A stretch of DNA of 64,000 nucleotides from Dehalococcoidales bacterium. GTDB lineage: Bacteria > Chloroflexota > Dehalococcoidia > Dehalococcoidales > UBA5627. How positions within the stretch are numbered: position 1 is the first letter of the stretch; each line of letters begins with the position of its first letter. This document shows, piece after piece, positions 14,837-23,937 of this stretch. The position numbers and the translations under genes are program-made. The stretch spans positions 85,598 to 149,597 of the forward strand of contig JBBAED010000004.1 in assembly GCA_041656115.1 (NCBI GenBank). Direction: 5' to 3'. The notes beneath the pieces were generated by a model. It saw only the letters and a program-made list of their open reading frames with translations, ran no database searches and was not told the DNA's origin.

Positions 14837-15640
14837 TTAGTCTGCGGGCTTTTCTTTGGCATTATCGTTTTCGACCGGCACATCGGGGAAGGGGACAATC
14901 ACATTAACGCCCATATATTCGATAATATGAACGTGTATATTGTAAACTGCCTCAATGTTTTCAGGCGTTACGACTTCCATTCCGCCGTAAGCATAGACCT
15001 GCGAATCCTTTAAAAACAGGAAGCGGTCGCAATAACGGATAGCTAAGTTGAGATCATGGATTACAATTGCCACGCAGGTATCTTGCTCGGCGGCAATTTC
15101 CTTTACGATTCTAAGCACTTCGTGTTGATTGTGAGGGTCCAGGTTACTGGTCGGTTCATCAAGCATCAAAAGTTTCGGGTTCTGCGCCAAGGCTCGCGCC
15201 AGCATCACCCTTTGCAATTCCCCGCCCGAAAGCTCTGAAACATTCCGCAAAGCGAAATCTTGCAGCTTCATTTTTTCCATTATATCGCACACTATTTGGC
15301 GGTCCTCTGCCGTTTCATCCCATTTAATGTACGGTTTACGTCCCAGAAGCACCATATCAAAAACGGTCATCCCGATTGCGTTGTTATGTTGCGGAACATA
15401 AGCAATATTTTGGGCAATCGCATTACGGCTCATCGCAAGGATATTCTCTTTTTCCAGGAAAACCGCCCCTCTTTGAACGGGGCAAATACGGTCAATACAT
15501 TTTAAAAGCGTACTTTTACCGGCGCCGTTATTGCCTAAAATAGCAATGCACCTGTTTTTTTGGATATCAAAGCTGATATCATCCAGGATATTTCCGGTGT
15601 TTTTATGATATGCGAAAGTGACTCCGTTTATCTCAATCAT
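14837..15640 (-). CDS. FecE/BtuD-type ABC transporter ATPase
   Basis: A 267-residue ATPase of the iron-siderophore/cobalamin importer class. Walker A is GNNGAGKSTLLK (about 36-47), the Q-loop is AYVPQHN, the signature is LSGGELQRVMLARAL, Walker B is LLMLDEPTSNLD and the switch is VIHDLN. It overlaps the permease gene by 8 bp and is the last gene of a minus-strand operon with permease, binding protein, fmdE and trmO. Iron, corrinoid or another metal chelate are all possible substrates. Confidence 0.9.
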   Translation of the reverse strand: MIEINGVTFAYHKNTGNILDDISFDIQKNRCIAILGNNGAGKSTLLKCIDRICPVQRGAVFLEKENILAMSRNAIAQNIAYVPQHNNAIGMTVFDMVLLGRKPYIKWDETAEDRQIVCDIMEKMKLQDFALRNVSELSGGELQRVMLARALAQNPKLLMLDEPTSNLDPHNQHEVLRIVKEIAAEQDTCVAIVIHDLNLAIRYCDRFLFLKDSQVYAYGGMEVVTPENIEAVYNIHVHIIEYMGVNVIVPFPDVPVENDNAKEKPAD

Positions 15641-16715
15641 ATGCCTTCATCCCTCTGAATAATAAGAACAGGAATAGGGGAGCCCCCAAAAATGATGTAA
15701 TCGCCCCTATCGGAAGTATGACCGGCGCAATCACCAGCCTGCCAAACGTATCGGCCAGAATCAGAAGCAAGGCTCCGGCAACCGCGGAAGTCGGAATCAG
15801 GTAGCGGTAATCATTTCCGACAAAACGGCGCATTATATGCGGCGCAACAAGCCCCACAAAGCTGACAATCCCCACAAAAGATACGGCAACGGCGGCAATC
15901 AGTGTGCTGATGGACATACTTACAAGCATTACCGAGCGCGTATTAACACCTAAACTCTGGGCTGTATCGGTTCCGCTTACCATTGCATTGTAATTCCAGC
16001 GATTTAACAAAAAATAAATCATTGCCCCAACAAAGACAACTAACAGTATCAAAAGCTCCGGCCAGCCTGCCGCCCCCATATTGCCAAAGGTCCAAAAGAC
16101 CACCGTACTGATTTTGGTTTCATCCGCAAAATATTGCAAAAGGGTCGTACCGCCAGCAAAAAGAGAACTTAAAGCAACACCGGCAAGGATAAGCCCTGCC
16201 GGCCCCAAATCCCTTTTTAACCTCGATAAAAGAATCACAACAACCGTTGATAACGAGCCGCACAAAAAGGCGCTTAGCGTTACAATATAAGGGTTATTGA
16301 TTGTGATTGCGGTAGCGGCGGAACTGGTATTAACGACGCCGCCGCCGAAAACTATAATTCCCAACGCCGCGCCGAATGCGGCCCCCTGTGAAACACCCAG
16401 TGTTGAGGGCGAGGCCAGCGGGTTACGCAACACGCACTGCATTACGGCACCGGCAACCGCCAGAATTGCGCCAACCAATATTGATGCCACAACCCGAGGT
16501 AACCTGATATTCATAACAACCATATTGGAGAGATCCGAGCCTTGCCCGAACAGAACCTTGATTACTTCGGGGAGGGGGATATTCAGCGAGCCGGCACCGA
16601 CCGCAAAAAAGGCCACCAGTACAGTTGCCAGAATTGCAACCGTAAAAGAAAGCCTTTTGCGCCTTACAAAAGCATCATATAATTGAAATTGTTGTGTAAC
16701 GCGATTTTCTTTCAT
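15633..16715 (-). CDS. FecCD-type ABC transporter permease
   Basis: A 360-residue permease with about nine or ten membrane helices. Family signatures are NIRLPRVVASILVGAILAVAG, given in pieces (NIRLPRV, GAILAVAGAVMQ), NPLASPSTLGVSQGAAFGA, and the C-terminal SFVGLVAPHIMRRFVGNDYR. These define the BtuC/FhuB/FecCD group. It is transcribed with the ATPase (8-bp overlap) and binding protein (3-bp gap), so the uptake system is complete. Confidence 0.92.
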   Translation of the reverse strand: MKENRVTQQFQLYDAFVRRKRLSFTVAILATVLVAFFAVGAGSLNIPLPEVIKVLFGQGSDLSNMVVMNIRLPRVVASILVGAILAVAGAVMQCVLRNPLASPSTLGVSQGAAFGAALGIIVFGGGVVNTSSAATAITINNPYIVTLSAFLCGSLSTVVVILLSRLKRDLGPAGLILAGVALSSLFAGGTTLLQYFADETKISTVVFWTFGNMGAAGWPELLILLVVFVGAMIYFLLNRWNYNAMVSGTDTAQSLGVNTRSVMLVSMSISTLIAAVAVSFVGIVSFVGLVAPHIMRRFVGNDYRYLIPTSAVAGALLLILADTFGRLVIAPVILPIGAITSFLGAPLFLFLLFRGMKAYD

Positions 16716-16718
16716 TCA

Positions 16719-17816
16719 CTAATTTCCGATTGTAACTTTACCGTAACCGGCGCCGACTGCGACAAGTTCATCGAGGTAATTATCGACACCTAAAAAGAAC
16801 TTAAATACCTCATTGGCCTTTGTTTCAAAATCAATATCCTTAAATTGTTCCGGATAAAGTAAGCTTGCCGCATAATAGGCATTTACAATCGGAATTTCAA
16901 CGTTTGAATAATAGGAGGTTGAACTCGGATACTGATAGAGATTGCCATCTTTAACGGCAACCAGTTGAGCATAAAAATCAGGGTTTTTCCCGTAATCGGC
17001 ATGCACCAAACCGACACCGCCACTATCAAAGAAAATATATTGCGGATTCCAAACGATAACTTTTTCTTTATCAATCAGAACACCGCTGGCTGTTTCGGAT
17101 AGCCCTTCGGTAACATCGTTTGCCAAAATCGCTTGGAATACGGCGTATTTGGTATAAACCCCTTCTATCCCGTGAGCGCCTTTAAAGGTTGCGGCAGCCC
17201 CCAACACGGTGGGTTTATCGGCATCAGCTATCGCCGAAGCCCTGGCTTTTAAGTCCGCCAATGAATTATTGATGTAATTAATTACATCTTCCGCTCTATC
17301 ACTGACTCCGCAGACATCTCCGATTATGCGCAGCGCTTGTTCATAGTCTTTCCCAAACAATTCACCCTGCGGGACAATTACAACGGGGGTTCCCGTTTTA
17401 GTTTGGATTTCATCCGCCAGTTCTTTGGGATATGAACAAATTATTACATCGGGGTTAACGCCAATGATTTCCTCCGGGTAATAAGCCGTTGCACCGGCTG
17501 AATCCGTACCGACAATCGGTACATTAGCCCATGTTTCTCTGTTGGCATAGGCATAAGCAGTTACGGGAGTCGCTTTTGTCGGATCCGAGCCGCTGTAACC
17601 GACTACTTTATCTGATAAACCGAGATAGGTAACCATACGAGGGGCATTCCCGAGCGGTACAATCCTTTCAACCTTTAAGGGAATTTCCACTGTCCGACCG
17701 GCGCTGTCGGTAATCGGTCTTGTTTCATCGGCTCCGTTTCCTCCGTTACCGGCACAGCCGACAAACCCTCCGAGTACGATTAGAATTGATAAAATAAATG
17801 CTGTTATTTTTTTCAT
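16719..17816 (-). CDS. Metal/chelate ABC transporter substrate-binding lipoprotein
   Basis: A 365-residue periplasmic-binding (class III, TroA/FecB-like) protein. The ATG at 17816 starts a lipoprotein signal (MKKITAFILSILIV, lipobox GFVGC, Cys21); a GTG at 17828 is an alternative. After it come ITDSAGRTVEIPLKVERIVP and GVNPDVIICSYPKELADEI, typical of iron-chelate and cobalamin binding proteins. The gap to the permease is 3 bp. The fmdE gene just upstream overlaps or touches its start, tying transport to an FmdE-type metal protein. Confidence 0.88.
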   Translation of the reverse strand: MKKITAFILSILIVLGGFVGCAGNGGNGADETRPITDSAGRTVEIPLKVERIVPLGNAPRMVTYLGLSDKVVGYSGSDPTKATPVTAYAYANRETWANVPIVGTDSAGATAYYPEEIIGVNPDVIICSYPKELADEIQTKTGTPVVIVPQGELFGKDYEQALRIIGDVCGVSDRAEDVINYINNSLADLKARASAIADADKPTVLGAAATFKGAHGIEGVYTKYAVFQAILANDVTEGLSETASGVLIDKEKVIVWNPQYIFFDSGGVGLVHADYGKNPDFYAQLVAVKDGNLYQYPSSTSYYSNVEIPIVNAYYAASLLYPEQFKDIDFETKANEVFKFFLGVDNYLDELVAVGAGYGKVTIGN

Positions 17817-17821
17817 TTGAA

Positions 17822-18349
17822 CTACCAACCTCTATTATAATCTTTATTGCAACTGATACAAACGGCTTCGCCGTCCTGAAAACGCATTTGGAATTCCGCC
17901 GCATTCTCACCGCACACGGAGCATGTCAGGCTTTTAAAAAGCCTGGCCCTTTCCGGCAGCTCAAATTGGGGTTCGGAAAAGCTAAAGATTTCATCAACGG
18001 GCGCTTGCAAGAGGTATTCTTTCCAATCGTTGCGGTCTATTTCGTCTTTTCTGGAAACCTTTAAATAAACCCGCATTTTTTGACCGTCAGCACGATTATA
18101 AAAGGAAAACGCCTGCTTCCCGGTACCGCAGTAGATTAGATTACCTTTGCCGAAGGTACAACTTAAAAGGGCTTGCACGGCATCCACCCCACAGGCATCA
18201 TTTTCGGTAATGCAGACTATTTGTTCGTCATCCGACACGCCAATACCCATTTTCTCAAACGCTGCCTCGCAGGCCTTAAAGCCAATCGCCAGCCCCGGAC
18301 ACTCGTGCCCGTGAAACGCCACCGCTTTTTCCCATAACTTTTTATTCAT
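17822..18349 (-). CDS. FmdE family protein
   Basis: A 175-residue FmdE-domain protein (formylmethanofuran dehydrogenase subunit E family). The core has HGHECPGLAIGFKACEAA near the start, ENDACGVDAVQALLSCTFG and GKQAFSFYNR, and the C-terminal zinc ribbon has CSVCGE and CISCNKDY. Stand-alone FmdE proteins occur widely in anaerobic bacteria without methanofuran chemistry, and their function is not settled; metal binding through the conserved Cys/His residues is the usual proposal. The gene is inside an operon for a metal-type ABC transporter, suggesting a role in handling the imported metal or cofactor. Confidence 0.88.
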   Translation of the reverse strand: MNKKLWEKAVAFHGHECPGLAIGFKACEAAFEKMGIGVSDDEQIVCITENDACGVDAVQALLSCTFGKGNLIYCGTGKQAFSFYNRADGQKMRVYLKVSRKDEIDRNDWKEYLLQAPVDEIFSFSEPQFELPERARLFKSLTCSVCGENAAEFQMRFQDGEAVCISCNKDYNRGW

Positions 18350-18376
18350 GTGGTTATCCTTCCTTTTAATCGGGTT

Positions 18377-18910
18377 TTATTTTATAAGTTCTTTCATTTT
18401 TTTATGCCATTCAGGGGTTCTTATTTCGTCGCCGCTGTTTTCCGGCACAAAACTTTTAATATCCAATACAGGGCTGCCGTTAACGGCATCAAGGCCGGTT
18501 ACCTTCAGAATGTTGCCGTTTCGCTCCAACAAACGCACGGGGGTAACCAAAATTCCGTTTGGCCTTTTCGGGCTGTGAGTCGCAAAAATGCCGACCTCGG
18601 GGAAATCTTCTTGATTTCCAAACGGGAAAACGCGTGTTCCCATTTGTTCTTCTTGCGGAATTAAGTGCGCCCAATAGAGAATCATCAGATGTGAAAATTC
18701 TTCAGTGCCGCTAAGCATATCCGCATATTCGGGAAGGACCTCAATTTCGGAGACCGTTTCTTTTTGCTCACGCATTTTTTTAACCCTCTCCTGCCAGGAT
18801 AGGGTTTGCATTCCTTTTGAATGAACCGGCTTTTGGATTTGGTTAGATACAAAACCAATCGGTTTTAGTTGTATGCATTCGGGCGCCGCAGTATCTTTTT
18901 CAACATCCAT
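18377..18910 (-). CDS. TrmO-like tRNA methyltransferase (TsaA/UPF0066 family)
   Basis: A 177-residue protein of the family that in E. coli methylates N6-threonylcarbamoyladenosine-37 of tRNA. Motifs are IQLKPIGFVSNQIQKPV near the N-terminus, FSHLMILYWAHLIP, GIFATHSPKRPNGILVTPVRLL (in two parts) and GLDAVNGSPVLDIKSF. The ATG at 18910 follows CCGGAGG by 11 bases; the upstream frame to 18961 overlaps promoter-like DNA and is rejected. In many anaerobes a TrmO-like gene sits beside fmdE and ABC transporters, so a metal-linked role different from tRNA modification is possible. It is the first gene of the operon. Confidence 0.82.
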   Translation of the reverse strand: MDVEKDTAAPECIQLKPIGFVSNQIQKPVHSKGMQTLSWQERVKKMREQKETVSEIEVLPEYADMLSGTEEFSHLMILYWAHLIPQEEQMGTRVFPFGNQEDFPEVGIFATHSPKRPNGILVTPVRLLERNGNILKVTGLDAVNGSPVLDIKSFVPENSGDEIRTPEWHKKMKELIK

Positions 18911-18955
18911 TTTTATTGAAACCTCCGGATATTTATTTAATCTCTTAACTATTAT

Positions 18956-19185
18956 ATGCAATTGCGAATCCTTGCATTATAAAAAATAAATCCGCGCTTA
19001 TTTTTGTTATTAGCTACGGACGCGATTGAACACTCTCGGACTTTTAGCAGAAGGCGATGATAAACATCCGCAAAAAATTCTTTAAACCTACTTATAACCC
19101 ATTTTAGAATCTAACCATCTTCGATTTTCTATATTGTTGCATACAATTGCATTTAGGTAATTATCTTATTGCAACAACTTGCAAT
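18956..19185 (-). promoter_or_regulatory. TGCAA-motif cluster upstream of the trmO-fmdE-fec operon
   Basis: The 439-bp gap between trmO and the zinc-ribbon gene at 19350 holds several copies of TTGCA/TGCAA. One is the perfect inverted repeat ATTGCAA-CAAC-TTGCAAT (19168-19185), others are in ATTGTTGCATACAATTGCA (about 19133-19151) and TGCAATTGCG...CTTGCA (about 18957-18977). On the minus strand a CATATAAT box lies about 50 bp before the trmO ATG. The arrangement suggests an operator region for the operon, but no regulator is identified. Confidence 0.4.
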
Positions 19186-19284
19186 AATGTACAACAAAGC
19201 TGATACTGCTGTCAAGTGAATTGATAAAAGGATTTTAATGAGGCCTTTTTAGGCATAAGATTTTCATAAAGAGGCCTAAAAAAC

Positions 19285-19314
19285 TAACTGCCCGACTTAA
19301 TTACCGGGCAGTTA
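19285..19314 (-). terminator. Intrinsic terminator after the zinc-ribbon/PDGT-repeat operon
   Basis: TAACTGCCCG/CGGGCAGTTA (19285-19294 with 19305-19314), a perfect 10-bp stem with a ten-base loop, followed on the minus strand by GTTTTTTA. It ends the operon that begins at 21566. A further inverted repeat (TTTTTAGGC/GCCTAAAAA) lies just beyond. Confidence 0.85.
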
Positions 19315-19349
19315 ATCCGAAAACATTTTTTAGCTGTATTTAAATAAGT

Positions 19350-19667
19350 TTACAATTTATTGCCGCAATTTTCACAAAACTTCATTCCGGCTTCAAACGG
19401 TTCTCCGCACTGTTGGCATTTTAATTCAATCGGCTTATTATTAAGAAGATCCACCAATACGGCAGCCGCTTCCGGCTTCTTATCATTGGCCTCGGAATCG
19501 TTTAAGATAACAAGCGCCCGGCATATTTGCAACGGGGGAACCGTATTTAGCGGGTTGACCCTGTTTATTTTCTTTAATGCGGAGGAAGCAAATTCGGCAT
19601 TTTTTTCGATTTGAACCGTAGTTTGCAATAACTTGCGGGCAATCTCGTCATTTGTCTGATAGTACAT
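19350..19667 (-). CDS. Small protein with C-terminal zinc ribbon
   Basis: A 105-residue soluble protein. The C-terminus contains a zinc ribbon, CQQCGEPFEAGMKFCENCG (about residues 80-98), of the kind found in many bacterial zinc-ribbon proteins. The rest is predicted helical, with no recognised domain. It starts one base before the stop of the large repeat-containing membrane protein upstream, so it is translationally coupled to it, and an intrinsic terminator follows. The function is unknown; a partner role for the membrane protein is inferred from the coupling. Confidence 0.65.
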   Translation of the reverse strand: MYYQTNDEIARKLLQTTVQIEKNAEFASSALKKINRVNPLNTVPPLQICRALVILNDSEANDKKPEAAAVLVDLLNNKPIELKCQQCGEPFEAGMKFCENCGNKL

Positions 19668-21566
19668 CTACCTTACCTCCTGTGCCTTCATTTGGTTAAC
19701 TTGCTCAGCTGTATAAGAGGTAGTTTCTCCGCTTACATTTTTAACCGTAACCGACCCGTCCTGTGCCAAATCAAGCCTGTTACCCTGGGCATCCACTACT
19801 GAACTGCTGCCGTCAACATTTGCCGACCAAGCTGTTCCTTCGGGGCTGACATAGGTAGCGCTGCCGTCCGCATCCTGTTTTAGCACACTGCCGTCGAAGC
19901 CTTTTATTTCCCCTGTCCCGTCCGGCTTAAATGTCCCCGAATTGCCGGTACTGTCTTTGATTTGGACAGTTCCGTTTTTATTTGTTTTAAGATCGTAGGT
20001 AACTCCTTTATCGTCCGTAACATGACAATCGGTCAGGTTCCCTTCGGCATCCGTATTAAAAAACGAGCCGTCGGCAAATTTTGCTCTTAATCCATCGGCA
20101 TCAACGGTCAGTTTGTCGCCTGCGGCGGTTACCCCTTCCATGCTCCCGTCGGGCTTAACCGTAAGGGAATTGCCTCCTTCATCGGTTATTGAGCCCGAAA
20201 GATTACCGTCTTTATCAATATTAATTGTCCCATATTGGGTTTGATAAGTACCCGACCCATCGCCGTTTAAGGCAATAACGTCTCCATTAGCCGCAGTTAT
20301 ACTGCCCTCGGGGAAACCGTCCTCAGGAATATGCAAACTGCCGCCCCACCCCGAAACTATATCCATACTGCCATCTTCATTATTGGTAATCGTGCTTCGG
20401 GTTCCGTCAGCAGTTATTCTCTCAAAGTCGCCGTTGGGATGATGAATTTCAGAACCTTCAATCGGATCCCAAATATTTGCCGAACCGTCAGGATAATAGA
20501 CCGCCCTGCCGCCGTTGGGGCTTTCGATATATTGCGTGCCGTCCGGAGATAAAGTGCCGACGGTTCCGTCCGGCGCTCTTTTGGTAACCGTACCGTTCGG
20601 ATGACGTTGTACGATTGTACCCGGTTCGTCTCTGGGATCGGTTGAGATTTCCGGTAAATAAGAGGCTTGGCTTCCTCCGTATCCTCCGGCGCTATCAACG
20701 CCGCTAACAATCACGGCGCCGCCGACAGCGGCGACAGCCCCGGAAATAACAGCGGCAATCGCATGATGGGTATATCCAAAAACAATTGAATCAACAAAAC
20801 CTTGCCCAAGAGCGTACAAATCCACCGCACCTAACTTGCTTGCAATTCCGACCGCCAAAACCGCGGGCACCAAACTATAAAATCCGCTCGGATTGTAATT
20901 TAAGACCGGTGCGGGTTTTAAATAACGAGCCAAGAAATTGTTCAAAACAACCAGTAAAAGCCCAATCCATGTCATATAATAACCGACACTAAAAATCCCG
21001 ATATTAAAACGGAATCTAAAATCGCCGCCGAAAATTGATGCGATAGTCGGCGAAAGTGTAAACAGCAACAAGCCCGAAAGCGCCAGTATGAAATTGCGTT
21101 TGCGGTCGAGCTTCATTCCGCCCCAAAACATCAAAATAATGCTTACAATTACAATCAAAACAATCCCCGGGAAGGCATTGGTTGGCATTGAAAACAGATT
21201 TTGCGGTTTAAGAATCACGATGCTCAGATATTTGGGGAGGGTATCCGGTGAATGTCCGGTCGGCAAGAAAAGGGAATTTGCCACCGGCAAAAGGAAAACC
21301 ATAAAGAAACAAATCTTGGCAACAATCGGGGTAATGAACGAAACCAAAGATTGCCACGGGGTAAATTGAATCGGCAGCCTGTTAAGCAGCTTTAGAATTG
21401 CAAACCCTAAAACGGTTGCCATAATAAGACCGACCGCGCCGTTAATGGCCGCGCCAAAGAGAATACCCGCAAGGATTGTAATCAGGAGGGGAATCCCATC
21501 CTTAGTGATTAACCACTTCAGACGACTCTTAAGTGATTGGACCATATTTTCAAAGTTTATCATCAC
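19668..21566 (-). CDS. Membrane protein with long PDGT-type repeat tail
   Basis: A 632-residue two-part protein. Residues about 20-285 are hydrophobic with about eight membrane helices and no recognised transporter motif. From about residue 300 to 615 there is a repeat domain rich in short units such as HPNGTVTKRAPDGTVG, SPDGTQYIESPNG, YPDGSANIWDP, KPDGSMEGV and SPEGTAWSANVDGSS, on average near 20 residues per unit. Such DG/NGT repeats resemble the G-box-like strands of TCP10 C-terminal and wrapped beta-sheet repeats. The repeat tail probably forms an extended beta structure; which side of the membrane it occupies is not clear. The family is not recognised. Confidence 0.65.
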   Translation of the reverse strand: MMINFENMVQSLKSRLKWLITKDGIPLLITILAGILFGAAINGAVGLIMATVLGFAILKLLNRLPIQFTPWQSLVSFITPIVAKICFFMVFLLPVANSLFLPTGHSPDTLPKYLSIVILKPQNLFSMPTNAFPGIVLIVIVSIILMFWGGMKLDRKRNFILALSGLLLFTLSPTIASIFGGDFRFRFNIGIFSVGYYMTWIGLLLVVLNNFLARYLKPAPVLNYNPSGFYSLVPAVLAVGIASKLGAVDLYALGQGFVDSIVFGYTHHAIAAVISGAVAAVGGAVIVSGVDSAGGYGGSQASYLPEISTDPRDEPGTIVQRHPNGTVTKRAPDGTVGTLSPDGTQYIESPNGGRAVYYPDGSANIWDPIEGSEIHHPNGDFERITADGTRSTITNNEDGSMDIVSGWGGSLHIPEDGFPEGSITAANGDVIALNGDGSGTYQTQYGTINIDKDGNLSGSITDEGGNSLTVKPDGSMEGVTAAGDKLTVDADGLRAKFADGSFFNTDAEGNLTDCHVTDDKGVTYDLKTNKNGTVQIKDSTGNSGTFKPDGTGEIKGFDGSVLKQDADGSATYVSPEGTAWSANVDGSSSVVDAQGNRLDLAQDGSVTVKNVSGETTSYTAEQVNQMKAQEVR

Positions 21567-21767
21567 CGGCTCTCCTTAAATAGTTATTCCAAGGTAAAAA
21601 GTTAAGCTGGCATTTCGTTTGAGGATATCATAAAAGAAAAATGATAGCAATACATTCAGGGTCTTATTTTACAAAAAATCAAGCCTTATGCTCCCTCTAA
21701 ACAAATTAAACCTCGGAATTTTTAGGGGAAGAATCCGGTGTTTATACGGAAAAAGCCTTGATATCTA

Positions 21768-21796
21768 TTGACACCGCCGGATTGCTAAACTAATAT
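21768..21796 (+). promoter_or_regulatory. Sigma-70 type promoter
   Basis: TTGACA (21768-21773), 17-bp spacer, TAATAT (21791-21796), 28 bp before the ATG of the unknown gene at 21825, which also has AAGGAGG. Confidence 0.7.
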
Positions 21797-21824
21797 TCAA
21801 ACAGGGGGATAAGGAGGTAAGTTT

Positions 21825-22841
21825 ATGAACAAGTTTGATACTGTTTTTAACAAAAAAGACATACCATCCCACTGGGAAGTAATTTCCCGTTCCGACAGCG
21901 GGCGGCAACTCACCGTAAGGCTGGGGCATATAAACCCGGGAACCTATGCCGATAAGCTAATGGCCTCCGGCGGCACCCACGTTGATGAAAACGGCAACGC
22001 AATAGTTGTCCACGGCATCTCTGTACCCGTTACAATGACCCGTTTTTTTGATGCCATGATGGAACTTGCTCAAAGCGGAATGATCCCTGCCCTTAAACCG
22101 AGTGACATTTTAGCAACAAGAACTATGTACAACAAAATGCGTGATGAAAAATTCGATCTTGAACTGGCTGTGAGTATCGGCGATTACGGCAGTGAAGCGG
22201 CGGCCGAAGAGGCGTTGGAGAACCTAAACCCCACTCGCACCATGACAATCAGCGGCAGAAATATGCTTGATATTCTGAACGATCCGCAAATAAGGGAGCA
22301 TATGACCGAAGAGCAATTAAAGATAATCGCCGGTCTTCCCGGTCAGTTGGCTCAAGTGCAAAGCGATATTAAATCGCAAAGCGGTTTGAGTTACTATCGG
22401 GATTCCTTCCTTGGCTATCCCGTTCTGGTTTTTGAAAAGGAAAACCTTATCCCTCAAAAGCCCGTTAAACCCCAAACCGCATCCTCTCAAAAAAAGCGCA
22501 AGCCGGCAGGCGGAGGGTTCGACAGTATGGCAATCGCAAGGCCAAAGACAGCGCCGCCTCCCGAAAAGCTAATCAATTACCTCGGACTCAAAGTCGGTAA
22601 CTACCTGATAACCGGTTCGTTATTGTGCAATATCCCCTGCTGCCCTAAAGGCACGGAGTATTGCCACTCATTAACAAAACACGATGAAAAAGTGGAGCAT
22701 TCTACCGAAGACGGGCATACCTATACAACCACGCATTGGCTGCCGGTGGCAAGCACTCTGGCTGCAGAAGGCTACATTAACCGTGAAGAAGTTACCGCCA
22801 TGATACAAACTATTATTAACCAATTAAAGGCATTAAACTAA
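21825..22841 (+). CDS. Hypothetical protein, 338 residues
   Basis: No family is recognised. It has a strong Shine-Dalgarno (AAGGAGGTAAG) and a consensus promoter. It is soluble, with no signal peptide or membrane segment. The N-terminal part (1-215) includes HWEVISRSDSGRQLTVRLGH and a helical stretch ending GLPGQLAQVQSDIKSQSG. A Pro/Lys-rich linker follows (about 220-255), then a C-terminal part with a Cys-rich patch (LLCNIPCCPKGTEYCH) and HTYTTTHWLP. The Cys/His patch might bind a metal. It is divergent from the PDGT-repeat membrane protein, with which it shares a 258-bp intergenic region. Confidence 0.7.
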   Translation: MNKFDTVFNKKDIPSHWEVISRSDSGRQLTVRLGHINPGTYADKLMASGGTHVDENGNAIVVHGISVPVTMTRFFDAMMELAQSGMIPALKPSDILATRTMYNKMRDEKFDLELAVSIGDYGSEAAAEEALENLNPTRTMTISGRNMLDILNDPQIREHMTEEQLKIIAGLPGQLAQVQSDIKSQSGLSYYRDSFLGYPVLVFEKENLIPQKPVKPQTASSQKKRKPAGGGFDSMAIARPKTAPPPEKLINYLGLKVGNYLITGSLLCNIPCCPKGTEYCHSLTKHDEKVEHSTEDGHTYTTTHWLPVASTLAAEGYINREEVTAMIQTIINQLKALN

Positions 22842-23023
22842 CGGTTACTTCGATTATTTTATACGCTGCAAATCTCTATACGGGGATATCGGTTAATTAC
22901 AGTTGCCGACGTTACCACAACCTATTAGGATAAATTCCGTTACGTAATATTGACCTAGATATATTGCACGTGTTATAAATTGTTTTAATTCCGCCATAAT
23001 AATATAAGGGGTAAAAAAACAAT

Positions 23024-23776
23024 ATGAAAAACTCAATCCAAGCAAGAATAATTAACGCCTTAAAACAGGGTTCAGAAGGTGTTGGAGTAACTGATGTTCG
23101 TATCGGGCTGGGGTATACCTGTGTTAAGCTTGATAACGGCAACTTGGGGCTGGCATGGACTGCTCAAAACACAAGCGGCAGCTGCACCCATGAAAACAGA
23201 GCCGGTAAACTGGCCGGCAGCTCCGCCTCGGAACTTTTGGAATCGTTAGTGGATAACGCCAAACCCCTCTCGCGAACAATCGGCTTGGCAACCGCCAACG
23301 CATTGATTTCCGGCTTGCCGCGCCCGCAAACAGCGGAAGAAGACATTCTGGATTTAGTGGGTGTCACAGCGGATGACAAGGTGGCAATGGTTGGGTTTTT
23401 CGGGCCAATAATCGTTAAGCTAAAGAAAATAGGATGCAAACTCGATATCCTGGAATTAAAAAACGACAGGCCGGGAACCGTTTCGCCAGAAGACGGGCAA
23501 ACAGCGCTTTCGAATTGCAGCGTGGCAATTATCACCGCAACCTCTATTATCACGAACACTTTTGACGATTTAGTCGGCAGACTCAATAATCCGCGGGCCG
23601 TAATCGTTCTTGGGCCGTCAACGCCAATGTACCCGCAGGTTTTTGCAAATACACCGGTAACACACTTGGCAGGTTCTTTGGTTAAAGATGCAGCGATGGC
23701 AGCAAAGGTTGTCTCCGAAGGCGGCGGAACGATGCTGCTTAGACCTTATCTGGATTTTAGAACAATCTGCCTTTAA
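23024..23776 (+). CDS. DUF4213/DUF364 domain protein (putative metal-chelation family)
   Basis: A 250-residue protein. The N-terminal part (about 1-85) matches DUF4213 with VTDVRIGLGYTCVKLDNG. The C-terminal part (about 110-245) is the Rossmann-like DUF364 domain with DKVAMVGFFGPIIVKLKK, CSVAIITATSIITNTFDDL and VIVLGPSTPMYPQVF. The family is annotated as putative heavy-metal chelation and often occurs near metal or corrinoid transport genes. Here an ABC metal transporter operon lies about 4 kb away but not adjacent. The enzymatic activity is not established. Confidence 0.8.
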   Translation: MKNSIQARIINALKQGSEGVGVTDVRIGLGYTCVKLDNGNLGLAWTAQNTSGSCTHENRAGKLAGSSASELLESLVDNAKPLSRTIGLATANALISGLPRPQTAEEDILDLVGVTADDKVAMVGFFGPIIVKLKKIGCKLDILELKNDRPGTVSPEDGQTALSNCSVAIITATSIITNTFDDLVGRLNNPRAVIVLGPSTPMYPQVFANTPVTHLAGSLVKDAAMAAKVVSEGGGTMLLRPYLDFRTICL

Positions 23777-23937
23777 ACGGACAGTCGATCAATTCGGGTA
23801 AACGATTGCGCAGACAACGCCGTAACCTTGGGATATCAGTTTATCTGTACATGCATTCAGTGCTATAATCATGAATTGTATCGGCTTTAGTCTCTAAGCT
23901 TGAAATGCCGAGTTATAATTTTTGAGGTTTTGGGGAA

